Assembly: GCA_937884605.1 (NCBI GenBank)
Contig: CALGDM010000006.1
Location: forward strand, 186,001-250,000
DNA length: 64,000 bases
Direction of reading: 5' to 3'
DNA from: an uncultured Spiribacter sp.
Lineage (GTDB): Bacteria; Pseudomonadota; Gammaproteobacteria; Nitrococcales; Nitrococcaceae
Within the stretch, counting starts at the first letter, position 1, and the number at the start of each line of letters is the position of its first letter. The notes under the pieces are model-generated. The model saw only the letters and a program-made list of their open reading frames with translations, was not told the origin of the DNA and ran no database searches. The position numbers and the translations under genes are program-made. Positions 18,690 to 28,408 of the stretch are shown here, one piece after another.

Positions 18690-19184
18690 TCAGTGTCGAC
18701 CCGGCTCGCCCAGCCACTGCGCAGTAATGCCCGCAATGAGCGGCAGGGGCAACGAGATCACAAGGCGCAGCACGACAAAGTCAACACCAAAGAATGGCAG
18801 TTCCCAGATCAGAATGCGCTGAATCCCCAGTACCGACCAGGCGGTGAGATAGGTGATGCAGATCGGCAGCGATGCGCCCACTGCGCGCAGCCCCACGACC
18901 AGCGGAAACGCCATGAAAGGCCCGCCCGGTGTTACTGCGCCGGCGCCGATGGCAATGAAAAGCCCCCGCCATCCAGCGTCGCGGCCGAGCCATCGCTCGA
19001 CGATTTCGCGGGGCAGGAGCGCCTGGGCATAGGCCGCCATGACAATCGCGATGATCACCAGCGGAATGACCAGGGCGATGAGCTCGCCGGCGGACAGGAG
19101 TGCGCCGGTCACCGCCTCCAGGCCTTGACGCTCGGCGAGGAGGGCGCCGGCGGCGGCCCCCAGCAGCAGAAAAAACACGGTCAT
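18690..19184 (-). CDS. half-size permease-like membrane protein A
   Basis: A 164-residue partner of the protein encoded downstream. About five hydrophobic segments surround GAGAVTPGGPFMAFPLVVG. The track ORF begins 13 codons earlier; ATG 19184 is preferred because it overlaps the rsgA stop by four bases (ATGA) and gives [13 protein letters not shown], a clean membrane start. Organisation as rsgA, half A, half B implies co-transcription with the ribosome-assembly GTPase, an odd combination with no obvious functional link. Confidence 0.6.
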   Translation of the reverse strand: MTVFFLLLGAAAGALLAERQGLEAVTGALLSAGELIALVIPLVIIAIVMAAYAQALLPREIVERWLGRDAGWRGLFIAIGAGAVTPGGPFMAFPLVVGLRAVGASLPICITYLTAWSVLGIQRILIWELPFFGVDFVVLRLVISLPLPLIAGITAQWLGEPGRH

Positions 19185-20068
19185 CCGCTGGTTTCCTCGC
19201 GAAGGCGTTGCCAGCGTCGCCACTGGTCGGCGTCGATGGCACCGCTCGCCAGCCCTTGCTGGACGGCGCAGTCGGGTTCGTGCCCATGGCGGCAGTCATT
19301 GAACCGGCAGTGCCGGGTGGCATCCGCGATATCCGGATAGGCGGCATCCACCGCATCGGTGGTCAGATGATCGAGGCGCAACGTGCGCACCCCGGGCGAG
19401 TCGATCAATGCGCCGCCGTCGGGGCGCTCGAACCAGGTGGTCGCGCTGGTGGTGTGCCGCCCCTGGCCGCTGGTTGCGGAAATTTCACCGATACGCCGCG
19501 ACGCCGTGGGGACGAGGGCCTGGGTGATGGATGATTTGCCAACGCCGGATTGCCCCACCAGGATCAGGGTTTCGTGGCGGGTGGCAGTGCGCAGCCGGGC
19601 GAGTCCGTTATCGGTCATGATGCTGCCCATGAGCAGCGGAATCCCCTGACGCTCGCAGCGTGTCTCTAACGCCCGCATCGCGGCGGTCGGCGTCACCGGC
19701 GCCAGATCCTGCTTGTGACCCCACACCAGCAGTGGAATGTCCAGGGCTTCGCTCAGGACGATATAGCGATCGATCAGCAGTGCATCGGGGGCGGGCTGTG
19801 GGGCAATCACCACAACGATGCGATCGATATTGGCGGCCAGCCCGCGCGGGCGTCCGCGGAAATCGCCCCGCTCGATGAGGTTGCGACGAGGCTGAATCGC
19901 ATCGATCCAGCCCGCTGTGGCATCGGCACACCAGTCCACCCGGTCGCCGCAGACCGGGCGAGGCGAGCGGCGACTGCGGGGATGGCAGCGGTGCAGGGTG
20001 CCGGACGAGTCGGCCACCAGGCAGTGGTTGCGGTTGCTCACGATCACGCGGCCGCCGGTCTCACCCAT
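19181..20068 (-). CDS. rsgA: ribosome small-subunit GTPase RsgA
   Basis: A 295-residue circularly permuted GTPase that assists late 30S subunit maturation. An N-terminal OB-fold ([23 protein letters not shown]) precedes the permuted G domain, with the G4-like HKQDL before the P-loop GQSGVGKSS and the G3 motif DSPGV. The zinc-binding tail is [15 protein letters not shown]. The G4 motif has His where NKxD proteins have Asn. The track adds 82 upstream codons; ATG 20068 gives [15 protein letters not shown] and the family length. It is divergent from orn, as in many gammaproteobacteria. Confidence 0.95.
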   Translation of the reverse strand: MGETGGRVIVSNRNHCLVADSSGTLHRCHPRSRRSPRPVCGDRVDWCADATAGWIDAIQPRRNLIERGDFRGRPRGLAANIDRIVVVIAPQPAPDALLIDRYIVLSEALDIPLLVWGHKQDLAPVTPTAAMRALETRCERQGIPLLMGSIMTDNGLARLRTATRHETLILVGQSGVGKSSITQALVPTASRRIGEISATSGQGRHTTSATTWFERPDGGALIDSPGVRTLRLDHLTTDAVDAAYPDIADATRHCRFNDCRHGHEPDCAVQQGLASGAIDADQWRRWQRLREETSG

Positions 20069-20141
20069 GGCTCGGGTCTCTCGGCGGTGGAGTGGCTTTG
20101 ATAGACTGCCCAGCCAATGCAAGCAACCGGAATGCCCAGCA

Positions 20142-20702
20142 ATGCTGTACTCGGCGAGTAACCTGATCTGGATCGATCTTGAAATGACGGGGCTCGATGT
20201 CGATCGCGACCAGGTCATCGAGATCGCCACGATCGTCACCGATGCCGAGCTGAATGTGCTCGCTGAGGGGCCGGTCCTGGCCATCCACCAGCCCGAGTCG
20301 GTGCTGGCCGGCATGGATGAGTGGAATCAGACCCAGCATGGCGGCTCGGGCCTGCTCGAGCGGGTTCGACAGAGCACGGTGGATGAGCGCGAGGCTGAAC
20401 GCCAGACCCTGCGGTTTCTCGAGCAGTGGGTGCCGGCGGGTGTGTCGCCCATGTGCGGCAACAGCATCTGTCAGGATCGTCGCTTCCTCCATCGGGTGAT
20501 GCCCGAGCTCATGGGCTATTTCCACTACCGGCATATCGATGTGAGCACGCTCAAGGAGCTGGCGCGACGCTGGCTGCCCGCGGTGGCCGAGGCGACCGGC
20601 AAGGGGGGCTCGCATCTGGCCCTGGACGATATTCGCGACTCCATCGCCGAGCTGCGCCACTATCGGGCCAGCTTTCTCTGCGAGGCGGCGCGGGGCGGTT
20701 GA
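20142..20702 (+). CDS. orn: oligoribonuclease
   Basis: A 186-residue DEDDh 3'-5' exonuclease that degrades 2-5 nt RNAs and pGpG. Motif I is [10 protein letters not shown], motif II surrounds [13 protein letters not shown] and motif III is [14 protein letters not shown], which supplies the catalytic Asp/His set. Length and order match E. coli Orn. The track ORF extends 75 codons upstream into the rsgA divergent region; ATG 20142 gives the standard [14 protein letters not shown] start. The ribosome site is weak. Divergence from rsgA is the common gammaproteobacterial arrangement. Confidence 0.96.
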   Translation: MLYSASNLIWIDLEMTGLDVDRDQVIEIATIVTDAELNVLAEGPVLAIHQPESVLAGMDEWNQTQHGGSGLLERVRQSTVDEREAERQTLRFLEQWVPAGVSPMCGNSICQDRRFLHRVMPELMGYFHYRHIDVSTLKELARRWLPAVAEATGKGGSHLALDDIRDSIAELRHYRASFLCEAARGG

Positions 20703-20714
20703 CTCCGGCCGCGT

Positions 20715-21548
20715 TCAGGCGTCGGACCCGGTGCTGGCCGGTCTTTGCGGGTCGTTACCCCATTCCGACCAGGAGCCATCATACCCCCGGACGCGTTCAA
20801 ATCCGAGCCAGCGCAGCACCACATAGCTGAGCGCCGAGCGATGGTGCGTCTGGCAGTGCGTGATCACCTCGCGCTCAGGCGTCACGCCCAGCTCTGCGTA
20901 CTCGTCGCGCAGGCTTGCCGCCGGTCGCAGGCGGCCGGCGCGGCCTGGGTCAACGTTGTCGGTCCACTCGAAGTTCACAGCCCCGGGAATATGCCCGGCG
21001 CGCGCGGCCCGCACCACATCGCCGTGGTATTCCCCGGGTGAGCGCGCGTCCAGGATGATCACATCCGGGTCGTCGAGACGTGATTCGACATAGTCGGCAT
21101 CCGCACGGGCGCTGCTCGCCGTGGTGTCAATGGGGTAGGGCGGCGCTTCGGCCCGGGCCTCGCCGGTGCCGGCCACCAGCGGCAGCCCCTCGGCCTGCCA
21201 CGCCGGCAGTCCGCCGTCGAGCAGCGACCAGTGGTCGTGGCCAACGCAGTCAAGCGTCCAGAGCAGTCGCGAGGCGGCACCGTTACCACTCGCGTCATAC
21301 GCGACCACGTGCCGGGCCGGGGTGATGCCCGCCTCGGCCAGTACCGTCGCCAGAGCGGATGGCTCTGGCAGTAGCCCGCCGGCCGGGGGCCGGGCGGTCA
21401 CCAGATCCGCATAGCGGATGCAGGTGGCACCCTCGATATGGCCCTGGGCATGAACGGACCCATCACCCACGAAAACCACCTGAATCGAAGGTTCGCCCAG
21501 GTTTTGCGCCAGGGCATGCGGGTCGATCACTCGTGGCATGCCGGGCAT
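20715..21548 (-). CDS. rhodanese-type sulfurtransferase
   Basis: A 277-residue tandem-rhodanese protein (thiosulfate or 3-mercaptopyruvate sulfurtransferase). The inactive N-terminal domain includes VVAYDASGNGAASRL and the catalytic C-terminal domain includes HIPGAVNFEW and the active-site loop ITHCQTHHRSAL with the persulfide-forming Cys. Its start shares one base with the ppsA stop (TGATG), so it is co-transcribed with and probably coupled to ppsA. The track's TTG start lies one codon earlier. Cytosolic, since no signal peptide is evident. The loop sequence does not settle which donor it uses. Confidence 0.88.
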   Translation of the reverse strand: MPGMPRVIDPHALAQNLGEPSIQVVFVGDGSVHAQGHIEGATCIRYADLVTARPPAGGLLPEPSALATVLAEAGITPARHVVAYDASGNGAASRLLWTLDCVGHDHWSLLDGGLPAWQAEGLPLVAGTGEARAEAPPYPIDTTASSARADADYVESRLDDPDVIILDARSPGEYHGDVVRAARAGHIPGAVNFEWTDNVDPGRAGRLRPAASLRDEYAELGVTPEREVITHCQTHHRSALSYVVLRWLGFERVRGYDGSWSEWGNDPQRPASTGSDA

Positions 21549-23923
21549 CAATGCGTCTCACCGCCCAGATAGAGCCAGGTCTCAACCACGCTATCGGGGT
21601 TGAGCGAGACACTATCGATGCCTTCTTCCATCAGCCAGCGTGCCAGATCGGGGTGATCCGAAGGGCCCTGGCCGCAGATCCCGACGTATTTCCCCGCCTT
21701 GTTGGCGGCCTGGATCGCCATGTGCAGCAGCGCCTTGACGGCGGGGTCACGCTCTTCGAACAGATGCGCGACCAGTCCTGAATCGCGGTCCAGTCCCAGG
21801 GTGAGTTGGGTGAGGTCGTTGGAGCCGATGGAGTAGCCATCGAAGATCTCGAGAAACTCGTCGGCCAGAACGGCGTTCGACGGCAGCTCGCACATCATGA
21901 TCACCTTGAGGCCGTCACGCCCCTTCTCCAGCCCGTTGCGGGCCAGCAGGTCCACCACCTGACGACCCTCGTCGGGGGTGCGCACGAACGGGATCATGAT
22001 CCAGACATTGGTCAGTCCCATTTCTTCGCGCACCTTGCGCAGGGCCTGGCATTCAAGCTCGAAACAGGGCCGGAAGTCCTCCGAAATGTAGCGTGACGCC
22101 CCGCGGAAGCCGATCATCGGGTTTTCTTCCTCGGGCTCGTAGGCGGCGCCACCAATGAGGTTGGCGTACTCGTTGGATTTGAAATCGGACATGCGCACGA
22201 TCACCGGCTGATCGGCAAAGCTCGCCGCCAGCGTACTGATGCCCTCGGCGAGTTTCTCGACATAGAAACTGACCGGATCATCGTAACCGGCGATCTGATT
22301 GTCGATGACCGACTTCAGGTCGTCCGACTGCTGGTCGTACTCCAGCAATGCCCGCGGATGGATGCCGATCATGCGGTTGATGATGAACTCGAGCCGGGCC
22401 AGCCCCACACCGGCGTTGGGCAGCTGGGCAAAATCGAAGGCGCGATCCGGATTGCCCACGTTCATCATGATCTTGAACGGCAGCTCGGGCATGTTGCCCA
22501 GTTCGATGTTGCGGATCTCAAAATCCTGGATGCCGCGGTAGATGTAGCCGGTGTCACCCTCGGCGCACGACACCGTCACCTCGAGGCCGTCGTGCAGCCG
22601 GTCGGTACCGTTGCCGGTGCCAACAACCGCGGGGATGCCCAGCTCGCGCGCGATGATCGCCGCGTGGCAGGTCCGCCCGCCACGATTGGTCACGATCGCC
22701 GAGGCGCGCTTCATGATCGGCTCCCAGTCAGGGTCCGTCATGTCGGTGACGAGGACATCGCCGGCCTCGACGGTGTGCATGTCGTCGAGATCATCCACCA
22801 CGCGGGCGCGGCCGGCGCCGATGCGCTGGCCAATGGCGCGGCCTTCGACGAGGACCTGCCCCCGCTCGTGGAGCTGGTAGCGCTGCAGGCTCTGGCCGCC
22901 ATCGCGACTTTTCACAGTCTCCGGCCGGGCCTGGAGAATATACAGGCGACCGGTCTCGCCATCCTTGCCCCATTCGATGTCCATCGGTCGGCCATAATGG
23001 GCCTCGATGGTCATGGCCTGACGGCCCAGCGACTCGACATCAGCATCACTGAGGCAGAAGCCGGCACGTTCCGCCTGTGACGTCTCGACGATACGGACCG
23101 TCTCGTCGCTGTCCGGATCGTCCGCGTAGACCATTTTGATGGCCTTCTCGCCCATCATTCGGCGCAGGACGGCGGGGCGCCCCGCGGCCAGCGTGGCCTT
23201 GTGCACATAGAACTCGTCGGGGTTGACCGAGCCCTGCACCACGGTCTCGCCCAGGCCGTGGGACGCGGTCACGAAGACCACATCGCGAAAGCCCGACTCG
23301 GTATCCATGGTAAACATCACGCCCGAGGCACCGACATCGGTGCGGGCCATTTCCTGGATGCCGGCCGAGAGCGCGACCTTGTCGTGCGCGAAGTCATGGT
23401 GCACGCGGTAGGAGATTGCGCGGTCGTTGAACAGTGACGCGAAGACGTCACGGATCGTGCGGCGGACGTTCTCAAGCCCGCGGACGTTGAGAAAGGTTTC
23501 CTGCTGTCCCGCGAAGGAGGCATCGGGCAGATCTTCAGCCGTTGCCGAGGAACGGACGGCGACCGACAGATCGGTCTTCTTTGAACGCTCGACGAGCTGC
23601 GACCAGGCCTTGGCGATCGCCTCGTCGAGCTTGGCCGGGAAGGGGGTCTCGATGATCATCGAACGGATCTGAGCCCCGACACGCGCCAGTTCCTGGACAT
23701 CGTCGATGTCGAGCCCCTCGAGAGCCGCTTCGATCCGGGGCCGCAGCCCGCTCTCGTCAAGAAAATCCCAATAAGCCTGCGCGGTGGTGGCGAAGCCTCC
23801 GGGGACCTGCACGCCGGCATCGGCGAGGTTGCTGATCATCTCGCCGAGCGAGGCATTCTTGCCGCCCACCCTTTCGACGTCGTTCATGCCCAGCGACTCG
23901 AACCAGACTACGTATTCGCTCAC
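21548..23923 (-). CDS. ppsA: phosphoenolpyruvate synthase
   Basis: A 791-residue enzyme converting pyruvate and ATP to PEP, AMP and phosphate for gluconeogenesis. The N-terminal ATP-binding domain contains [12 protein letters not shown] and [19 protein letters not shown]. The swivelling phosphohistidine domain has [21 protein letters not shown] and the C-terminal PEP/pyruvate barrel ends with [13 protein letters not shown]. Size is normal. The start is GTG with a GGGAGAG ribosome site. It is divergent from ppsR, whose product inactivates PpsA by phosphorylation and reactivates it by pyrophosphorolysis. Confidence 0.97.
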   Translation of the reverse strand: MSEYVVWFESLGMNDVERVGGKNASLGEMISNLADAGVQVPGGFATTAQAYWDFLDESGLRPRIEAALEGLDIDDVQELARVGAQIRSMIIETPFPAKLDEAIAKAWSQLVERSKKTDLSVAVRSSATAEDLPDASFAGQQETFLNVRGLENVRRTIRDVFASLFNDRAISYRVHHDFAHDKVALSAGIQEMARTDVGASGVMFTMDTESGFRDVVFVTASHGLGETVVQGSVNPDEFYVHKATLAAGRPAVLRRMMGEKAIKMVYADDPDSDETVRIVETSQAERAGFCLSDADVESLGRQAMTIEAHYGRPMDIEWGKDGETGRLYILQARPETVKSRDGGQSLQRYQLHERGQVLVEGRAIGQRIGAGRARVVDDLDDMHTVEAGDVLVTDMTDPDWEPIMKRASAIVTNRGGRTCHAAIIARELGIPAVVGTGNGTDRLHDGLEVTVSCAEGDTGYIYRGIQDFEIRNIELGNMPELPFKIMMNVGNPDRAFDFAQLPNAGVGLARLEFIINRMIGIHPRALLEYDQQSDDLKSVIDNQIAGYDDPVSFYVEKLAEGISTLAASFADQPVIVRMSDFKSNEYANLIGGAAYEPEEENPMIGFRGASRYISEDFRPCFELECQALRKVREEMGLTNVWIMIPFVRTPDEGRQVVDLLARNGLEKGRDGLKVIMMCELPSNAVLADEFLEIFDGYSIGSNDLTQLTLGLDRDSGLVAHLFEERDPAVKALLHMAIQAANKAGKYVGICGQGPSDHPDLARWLMEEGIDSVSLNPDSVVETWLYLGGETH

Positions 23924-23952
23924 TACCGCTCTCCCGTTAAAAGTATGCTCTG

Positions 23953-23970
23953 CACCGGTATACTGGTGCG
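23953..23970. promoter_or_regulatory. palindrome in the ppsA-ppsR divergent region
   Basis: GCACCGGTATACTGGTGC is a near-perfect inverted repeat (one mismatch pair) placed between the divergent ppsA and ppsR genes, 29 bp after the first base of the ppsA start codon and 30 bp before ppsR. It includes TATACT, a good -10 box for ppsR with TTAAAA 16 bases upstream. An operator for a dimeric repressor is plausible; the regulator is unknown and it does not look like a Cra site. Confidence 0.45.
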
Positions 23971-24000
23971 TGATTATCGTTGATCAAGTCGAGTATCGCC

Positions 24001-24822
24001 ATGTCTGAATCGCGCAGTGTTTTTTTTATATCGGATCGCACCGGTATTACCGCCGAGACGCTTGGCCAGAGTCTGCTCACCCAGTTCGCGCTCGAGGCTT
24101 CGCCGGTGAGCATGCCTTTTACCGACAGCCCCGAGGCAGTGGATGCCGCCATCGAGCAGATCGAATCGGCGGGCCGCTCCGACGGCGCCCGGCCAATTGT
24201 ATTCAGCACCATCATCGACGCTGGTCTGCGTAACCGCCTGCGGCGGGTCAACGCCGTGGTGCTGGATTTTTTCGACACCTTCATCGGCCCGCTCGAGAGC
24301 GAACTCGGTATGGAGTCGAGTCATACCATCGGCCGCAGCCATGGCATTGCGGATCCGGGGGCGTACAAGTTGCGGATCGATGCCATGAACTACGCCCTTA
24401 GCGCCGATGATGGCGCCGCGGTACGCCATTATGAGCAGGCCGACGTGATTCTGGTGGGCGTGTCGCGCTCGGGCAAAACGCCGACCTGCATCTATATGGC
24501 GCTTCAGTACGGGATCTACGCGGCGAACTATCCGCTGACCGAGGATGATCTGCTCAGTGGCCGGTTGCCGGAGGTGCTGCGGCCGTTCCGCCAGCGGGTC
24601 TACGCGCTCACGATCCGGCCCGAGCGTCTCGCCCAGATTCGTGCCGAGCGGCGCTCGAATACCCGCTATGCGTCGCTGCGCCAGTGTCAGTATGAAACGG
24701 TTCGCGCCGAGGGGCTTTTTCACCAGGAAAAACTGCCTTTTTCGAACACCACCACCATGTCGATCGAGGAGATCGCGGCGATGATCATCCAGTCGCGTCA
24801 TCTCTCGCGGCGACTCTATTAA
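24001..24822 (+). CDS. ppsR: PEP synthase regulatory protein (kinase/pyrophosphorylase)
   Basis: A 273-residue DUF299-family enzyme (YdiA/PpsR). It phosphorylates a threonine of PpsA using ADP and reverses this with phosphate. It shows the family P-loop GVSRSGKTPTCIYMALQYG at about residues 152-170 and the N-terminal VFFISDRTGITAETLGQSLL. The track begins at a TTG seven codons upstream; ATG 24001 gives the normal start and length. Divergent from ppsA, as in E. coli. Confidence 0.95.
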   Translation: MSESRSVFFISDRTGITAETLGQSLLTQFALEASPVSMPFTDSPEAVDAAIEQIESAGRSDGARPIVFSTIIDAGLRNRLRRVNAVVLDFFDTFIGPLESELGMESSHTIGRSHGIADPGAYKLRIDAMNYALSADDGAAVRHYEQADVILVGVSRSGKTPTCIYMALQYGIYAANYPLTEDDLLSGRLPEVLRPFRQRVYALTIRPERLAQIRAERRSNTRYASLRQCQYETVRAEGLFHQEKLPFSNTTTMSIEEIAAMIIQSRHLSRRLY

Positions 24823-24885
24823 AATCCCGTCCGCGATGCCAGCCAGGGGGCGTCCCGCGGAGGGTGACTGTGCTAGCATCTGCGC

Positions 24886-25359
24886 ATGATCAAGCAGCCC
24901 GGCCAACTCGTTGCAGAGCGTCCACCGCAGGGCAGTTTTGCCGCGCTCATGGAACTCTACGAGAGCAACTACATCTTCCTGCGCCGTCTGGTACCGCAGC
25001 TTGACGGGCGGCGCGACGCGCAGATTTCGAGCGTTGACCGCGGCCCCGACCTGCATCTTGAAGTCATCGAGCGTTGCCCCTACACAACCACGTTGATGCT
25101 CACCCATCGGTTCGCTCGGGCGGGCGGCGACGAGTCGCTGCCGGACCTGCAGGTGCGCATCTATCACGATGCGCGGGTGGCCGAGGTGCTGGCCACCGAA
25201 ACCGAGACCGCCGGGCAGGCCCCCCTGGCCTGGCGCTGGGCCGCCAACCGTTTTCTCAATCGCTGGTTGCGCTATTGCCTGGGCGAGGGGCATGGCTTCC
25301 CAAGCGCCACCGGCGAGGCGGTCGTGCTGCGGCCGTCCGCGCGACGCTGGGCCGTCTAG
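24886..25359 (+). CDS. DUF1249 (YqiB-like) protein
   Basis: A 157-residue soluble protein of the DUF1249 family, to which E. coli YqiB belongs; no function is established. Recognisable stretches are FAALMELYESNYIFLRRLVP near the N-terminus, LHLEVIERCPYTTTLML in the centre and LQVRIYHDARVAEVL. It stands 63 bases after ppsR and 12 before the Rrf2 regulator on the same strand, so these may form an operon. No membrane or signal sequence. Confidence 0.85.
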   Translation: MIKQPGQLVAERPPQGSFAALMELYESNYIFLRRLVPQLDGRRDAQISSVDRGPDLHLEVIERCPYTTTLMLTHRFARAGGDESLPDLQVRIYHDARVAEVLATETETAGQAPLAWRWAANRFLNRWLRYCLGEGHGFPSATGEAVVLRPSARRWAV

Positions 25360-25371
25360 GAGCGCATTTTC

Positions 25372-25794
25372 ATGCGCCTTTCAACGAAGGGCCGCTATGC
25401 CCTGACCACGATCATGGACCTGACGCTGCACCAGGTTGACGGGCCGGTCACACTGGCGGATATATCCCAGCGTCAGTCATTGTCACTCTCCTATCTCGAG
25501 CAGCTGTTCGCCGATCTTCGCCGTGACGGTCTGGTCCATGGTGTTCGCGGGCCGGGTGGCGGTTATCGTCTGGCGCGGGCGGCCGACACAATCAGCGTGG
25601 CGGCGGTCATCATGGCGGTGGACCCTCCGGCTACCGCCGCGGCGGATGACGAGAGCCGGCAGGATGACACGGGCAATCACTGCATCACCCATGACCTGTG
25701 GTCGGATCTGTCTGATCGAATTCGGGATTTTCTGGCCGGTATCACGCTGGCCGACCTCGCCGCGGATCCCGCGCTCGTGTCGCTGGGCGACTGA
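25372..25794 (+). CDS. Rrf2/IscR-like transcriptional regulator
   Basis: A 140-residue Rrf2-family regulator with an N-terminal winged helix (MRLSTKGRYALTTIMDL, GVRGPGGGYRLAR) clearly of the IscR type. The C-terminal part keeps the IscR tail HCITHDLWSDLSDRIRDFLAGITL but has only one cysteine. IscR normally binds [2Fe-2S] through three cysteines and a histidine; the first two are missing here because the CxxxxxC segment is replaced by an Asp/Glu-rich stretch. It is not followed by iscS/iscU genes. It may therefore act as an apo-type regulator of the kind that uses the class 2 (type 2) site, which is inference. Convergent with the response regulator with no gap. Confidence 0.88.
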   Translation: MRLSTKGRYALTTIMDLTLHQVDGPVTLADISQRQSLSLSYLEQLFADLRRDGLVHGVRGPGGGYRLARAADTISVAAVIMAVDPPATAAADDESRQDDTGNHCITHDLWSDLSDRIRDFLAGITLADLAADPALVSLGD

Positions 25795-26469
25795 TCAGGG
25801 TTCGAGATCGACGAGGCCGAGTTTGACGGCCGCCAGAGTCGCCTCGGCCCGGGTCGATACATTGAGCTTTAGATAGATCGACTTGATGTGGCCGGCCACG
25901 GTGGATGGCCGGATCACCAGCGCCTCGCCCACCCGATGCCGATCGAGCCCCTGAGAGAGCAGCGCAAGCACCTCGATCTCGCGCTGGGTCAGGCCGGCCG
26001 CTTCGGTATCGGCCGGATGAGAGTCCGTGCCGGACCCCGGCTCAACCAGTGGCTCTTCAAACTGTCGCAGCGCGAGGCGCGTTATCTCGGGCGAGAGGCC
26101 CGGGTCTCCCTTACCGATGGCGGCAATCAGCGCCTGGATGCCGTCATTGCCCTGATCCTTGAGGATGTAGCCATCAATGCCCTGACGCAGGGCCGCCCGC
26201 AGATGGGCTTCGTCATCGTGACGGGTCAGCAGGACGCGCGGCGAATCGGGGTAGAGCATGCGCATCTGCTCGATCAGCTCAAGCCCCGAGCCGTCCGGTA
26301 GATAGAAGTCGGTAATCAGAAGTCCCGGCATCGAGCGGCCAAGCTGCCCATGGGCCGACTTGATGTCCGAAACACAGATCAGATCAATTTCGGGCCAGAG
26401 CCTGCAGAGGATGTGCCGGATCCGCTGCTGTTCGTCGCCATCCGGGTCGATGACCAGAGCGCGCTTCAT
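25795..26469 (-). CDS. LuxR/NarL-family response regulator
   Basis: A 224-residue two-domain response regulator. The receiver (1-120) has the acidic pocket VIDPDGD, the phosphoacceptor Asp in ITDFYLPDGSG, the switch Thr in LLTRHDD and the Lys in ILKDQ. The C-terminal LuxR helix-turn-helix begins LTQREIEVLALLSQGL and includes STVAGHIKSIYLKLNVS. No histidine kinase is adjacent. The ATG is 15 bases after the aapP stop with a GAGGAG site overlapping that stop, so the gene looks like the fifth gene of the aap operon. It is therefore probably expressed when nitrogen-regulated amino-acid uptake is on. Confidence 0.9.
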   Translation of the reverse strand: MKRALVIDPDGDEQQRIRHILCRLWPEIDLICVSDIKSAHGQLGRSMPGLLITDFYLPDGSGLELIEQMRMLYPDSPRVLLTRHDDEAHLRAALRQGIDGYILKDQGNDGIQALIAAIGKGDPGLSPEITRLALRQFEEPLVEPGSGTDSHPADTEAAGLTQREIEVLALLSQGLDRHRVGEALVIRPSTVAGHIKSIYLKLNVSTRAEATLAAVKLGLVDLEP

Positions 26470-26484
26470 TCAATCAGCCGCTCC

Positions 26485-27288
26485 TCAGTGCTGCAGGATC
26501 TGTTCGAGAAAGTCGCGGGTCCGCGGTTGCTCGGGGCGGGTGAAAAAGTCCCGCGGCGGTGCGGCCTCGACGATCTGACCGCCATCCATGAAGATCACCC
26601 GGTCCGCCACGGTCTTGGCGAAACCCATTTCATGGGTGACACACAGCATGGTCATGCCGCTGCTGGCCAGCTCGACCATGACATCCAGGACCTCCTTGAT
26701 CATCTCCGGGTCGAGCGCCGAGGTCGGCTCATCGAACAGCATGATCTTGGGCTGCATGCACAGGGCCCGGGCGATGGCCACCCGCTGCTGCTGCCCGCCG
26801 GAGAGCTGGCCGGGGTACTTATCCGCCTGTTCCGGGATACGCACCCGCTCGAGATAGTGCATGGCCATCTCGATGGCCTCGCGCCGGGGCGTTTTGCGCA
26901 CCCAGACGGGGGCGAGCAGGCAGTTCTCGAGCACGCTCAGGTGCGGGAAAAGGTTGAACTGCTGGAACACCATGCCGACTTCGCGCCGAATGGCCTCGAT
27001 GTTCTTGACGTCCTCGTTCAGCTCGACGCCGTCAATGACGATCTGACCGCGCTGATGGGCCTCCAGGTGGTTGAGGCAGCGGATGAGCGTGGATTTGCCC
27101 GACCCGGACGGGCCGCAGATCACGATGCGCTCGCCTTTCTGGACATCGAGGTTGATTGAGTTGAGCACATGGAAGTCACCGAACCACTTGTTGAGGTCGT
27201 TGACCTGAATGATGCTCTCATCACTGGCGGCCGATTCAACCGGAGTGGTCAGGGCCTCGGCCTCAAAGCTCGTGCCGTTGTTTTCCAT
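26485..27288 (-). CDS. aapP: polar amino-acid ABC transporter ATPase
   Basis: A 267-residue ABC ATPase with Walker [10 protein letters not shown], signature LSGGQQQR and Walker [13 protein letters not shown], closely of the GlnQ/AapP type. An unusual N-terminal extension of about 25 residues rich in Glu, Thr and Ser precedes the ABC core. It is the fourth gene of aapJQMP and is followed by the response regulator. Gene order and subunit lengths match the general L-amino-acid permease of Rhizobium. Confidence 0.93.
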   Translation of the reverse strand: MENNGTSFEAEALTTPVESAASDESIIQVNDLNKWFGDFHVLNSINLDVQKGERIVICGPSGSGKSTLIRCLNHLEAHQRGQIVIDGVELNEDVKNIEAIRREVGMVFQQFNLFPHLSVLENCLLAPVWVRKTPRREAIEMAMHYLERVRIPEQADKYPGQLSGGQQQRVAIARALCMQPKIMLFDEPTSALDPEMIKEVLDVMVELASSGMTMLCVTHEMGFAKTVADRVIFMDGGQIVEAAPPRDFFTRPEQPRTRDFLEQILQH

Positions 27289-27303
27289 GCCTGGTGTCCT
27301 TTA

Positions 27304-28404
27304 CTACTGCCGATGGTCGGTATCGAGCTGCTTTTCAATGCGGTGGCTGTACCGCGACATCCCAAAGCAGAATACCCAGAAACAGAAGGCGACGAATAGA
27401 TACCCCTCGGCCATGACGTTATTCCAGGCCGGGTCACTGAGCGTTGATTTAACAGCGCCGAGCAGGTCGAACAGACCGATGATCAGTACCAGTGTGGTGT
27501 CCTTGAACAGCGAAATCACCGTATTGGCGATCCCGGGGACCACGATCTTCAGTGCCTGGGGCAGGATGATGAGCCGCATGCGCCGCCAGTATCCCAGCCC
27601 CAGTGCTTCGGCCGCCTCGTACTGGCCCTTCGGGATTGCCTGGAGTCCACCGCGGACCACCTCGGCCATGTAGGCGGCCTGAAACAGCGTGATGCCGATC
27701 AGCGCCCGCATGAGCTTGTCGAAGGTGACACCCTCGGGCAGAAACAGTGGCAGCATGACCGACGCCATGAACAGGATGGTGATCAGTGGCACCGCCCGCC
27801 AGAACTCAATGAATATCACGCAGATGCCGCGAATCACCGGCATTTCGGAGCGTCGCCCCAGCGCCAGGGCGACGCCGATGGGCAGTGCGGCGATGATGCC
27901 CACGTAGGCCAGGATCAGGGTCAGCATCAGACCGCCCCACTGGGATGTATCCACCGACTCGAGGCCGAATACGCCACCGGCGATCAGAATATATCCACCC
28001 ACCGGCAGCCCGGTGAGCCCGAAAATGGCGACGCTGCGCCGCAGCCTGCCCGGCAGTGGCAGAAACGGCGGCACAACGGCGAGGGCAAACAGCGCAAATG
28101 CCAGGGTGGGTCGCCAACGCAGGGCCTCGGGGTAGAAGCCATACATGAAAAAGCCGAAGCGCTCCTCGACGAATATCCAGCAGGCCTTGCCTGGCCGGCA
28201 GGCGTCGACGCCGTCGCCGGTAAAGACCGCGCCGATGAACGCCCAGTCGATCAGCGGAATGAGCATGGTGAGCAGGTAGTAGCCCACCACCAGGGTGACA
28301 AGGCCATTGATCCAGCTCGAGAAAAGGTTCGCGCGCAGCCAGCGGATAACGCCGCGCTGCGTCACCGGGGCGGGCTGGTTGGGTAGGGGCTGATGGGTGG
28401 CCAT
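27304..28404 (-). CDS. aapM: general L-amino-acid ABC permease AapM
   Basis: A 366-residue His/Glu/Gln/Arg/opine-type permease with an N-terminal extension of membrane helices before the core. The EAA-type loop is EAAEALGLGYWRRMRLIILPQALK. The long N-terminal region is typical of AapM rather than of minimal glutamine permeases. It follows aapQ by four bases and precedes aapP by 15. The substrate range is probably broad for L-amino acids, from family knowledge. Confidence 0.92.
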   Translation of the reverse strand: MATHQPLPNQPAPVTQRGVIRWLRANLFSSWINGLVTLVVGYYLLTMLIPLIDWAFIGAVFTGDGVDACRPGKACWIFVEERFGFFMYGFYPEALRWRPTLAFALFALAVVPPFLPLPGRLRRSVAIFGLTGLPVGGYILIAGGVFGLESVDTSQWGGLMLTLILAYVGIIAALPIGVALALGRRSEMPVIRGICVIFIEFWRAVPLITILFMASVMLPLFLPEGVTFDKLMRALIGITLFQAAYMAEVVRGGLQAIPKGQYEAAEALGLGYWRRMRLIILPQALKIVVPGIANTVISLFKDTTLVLIIGLFDLLGAVKSTLSDPAWNNVMAEGYLFVAFCFWVFCFGMSRYSHRIEKQLDTDHRQ

Positions 28405-28408
28405 GTCG

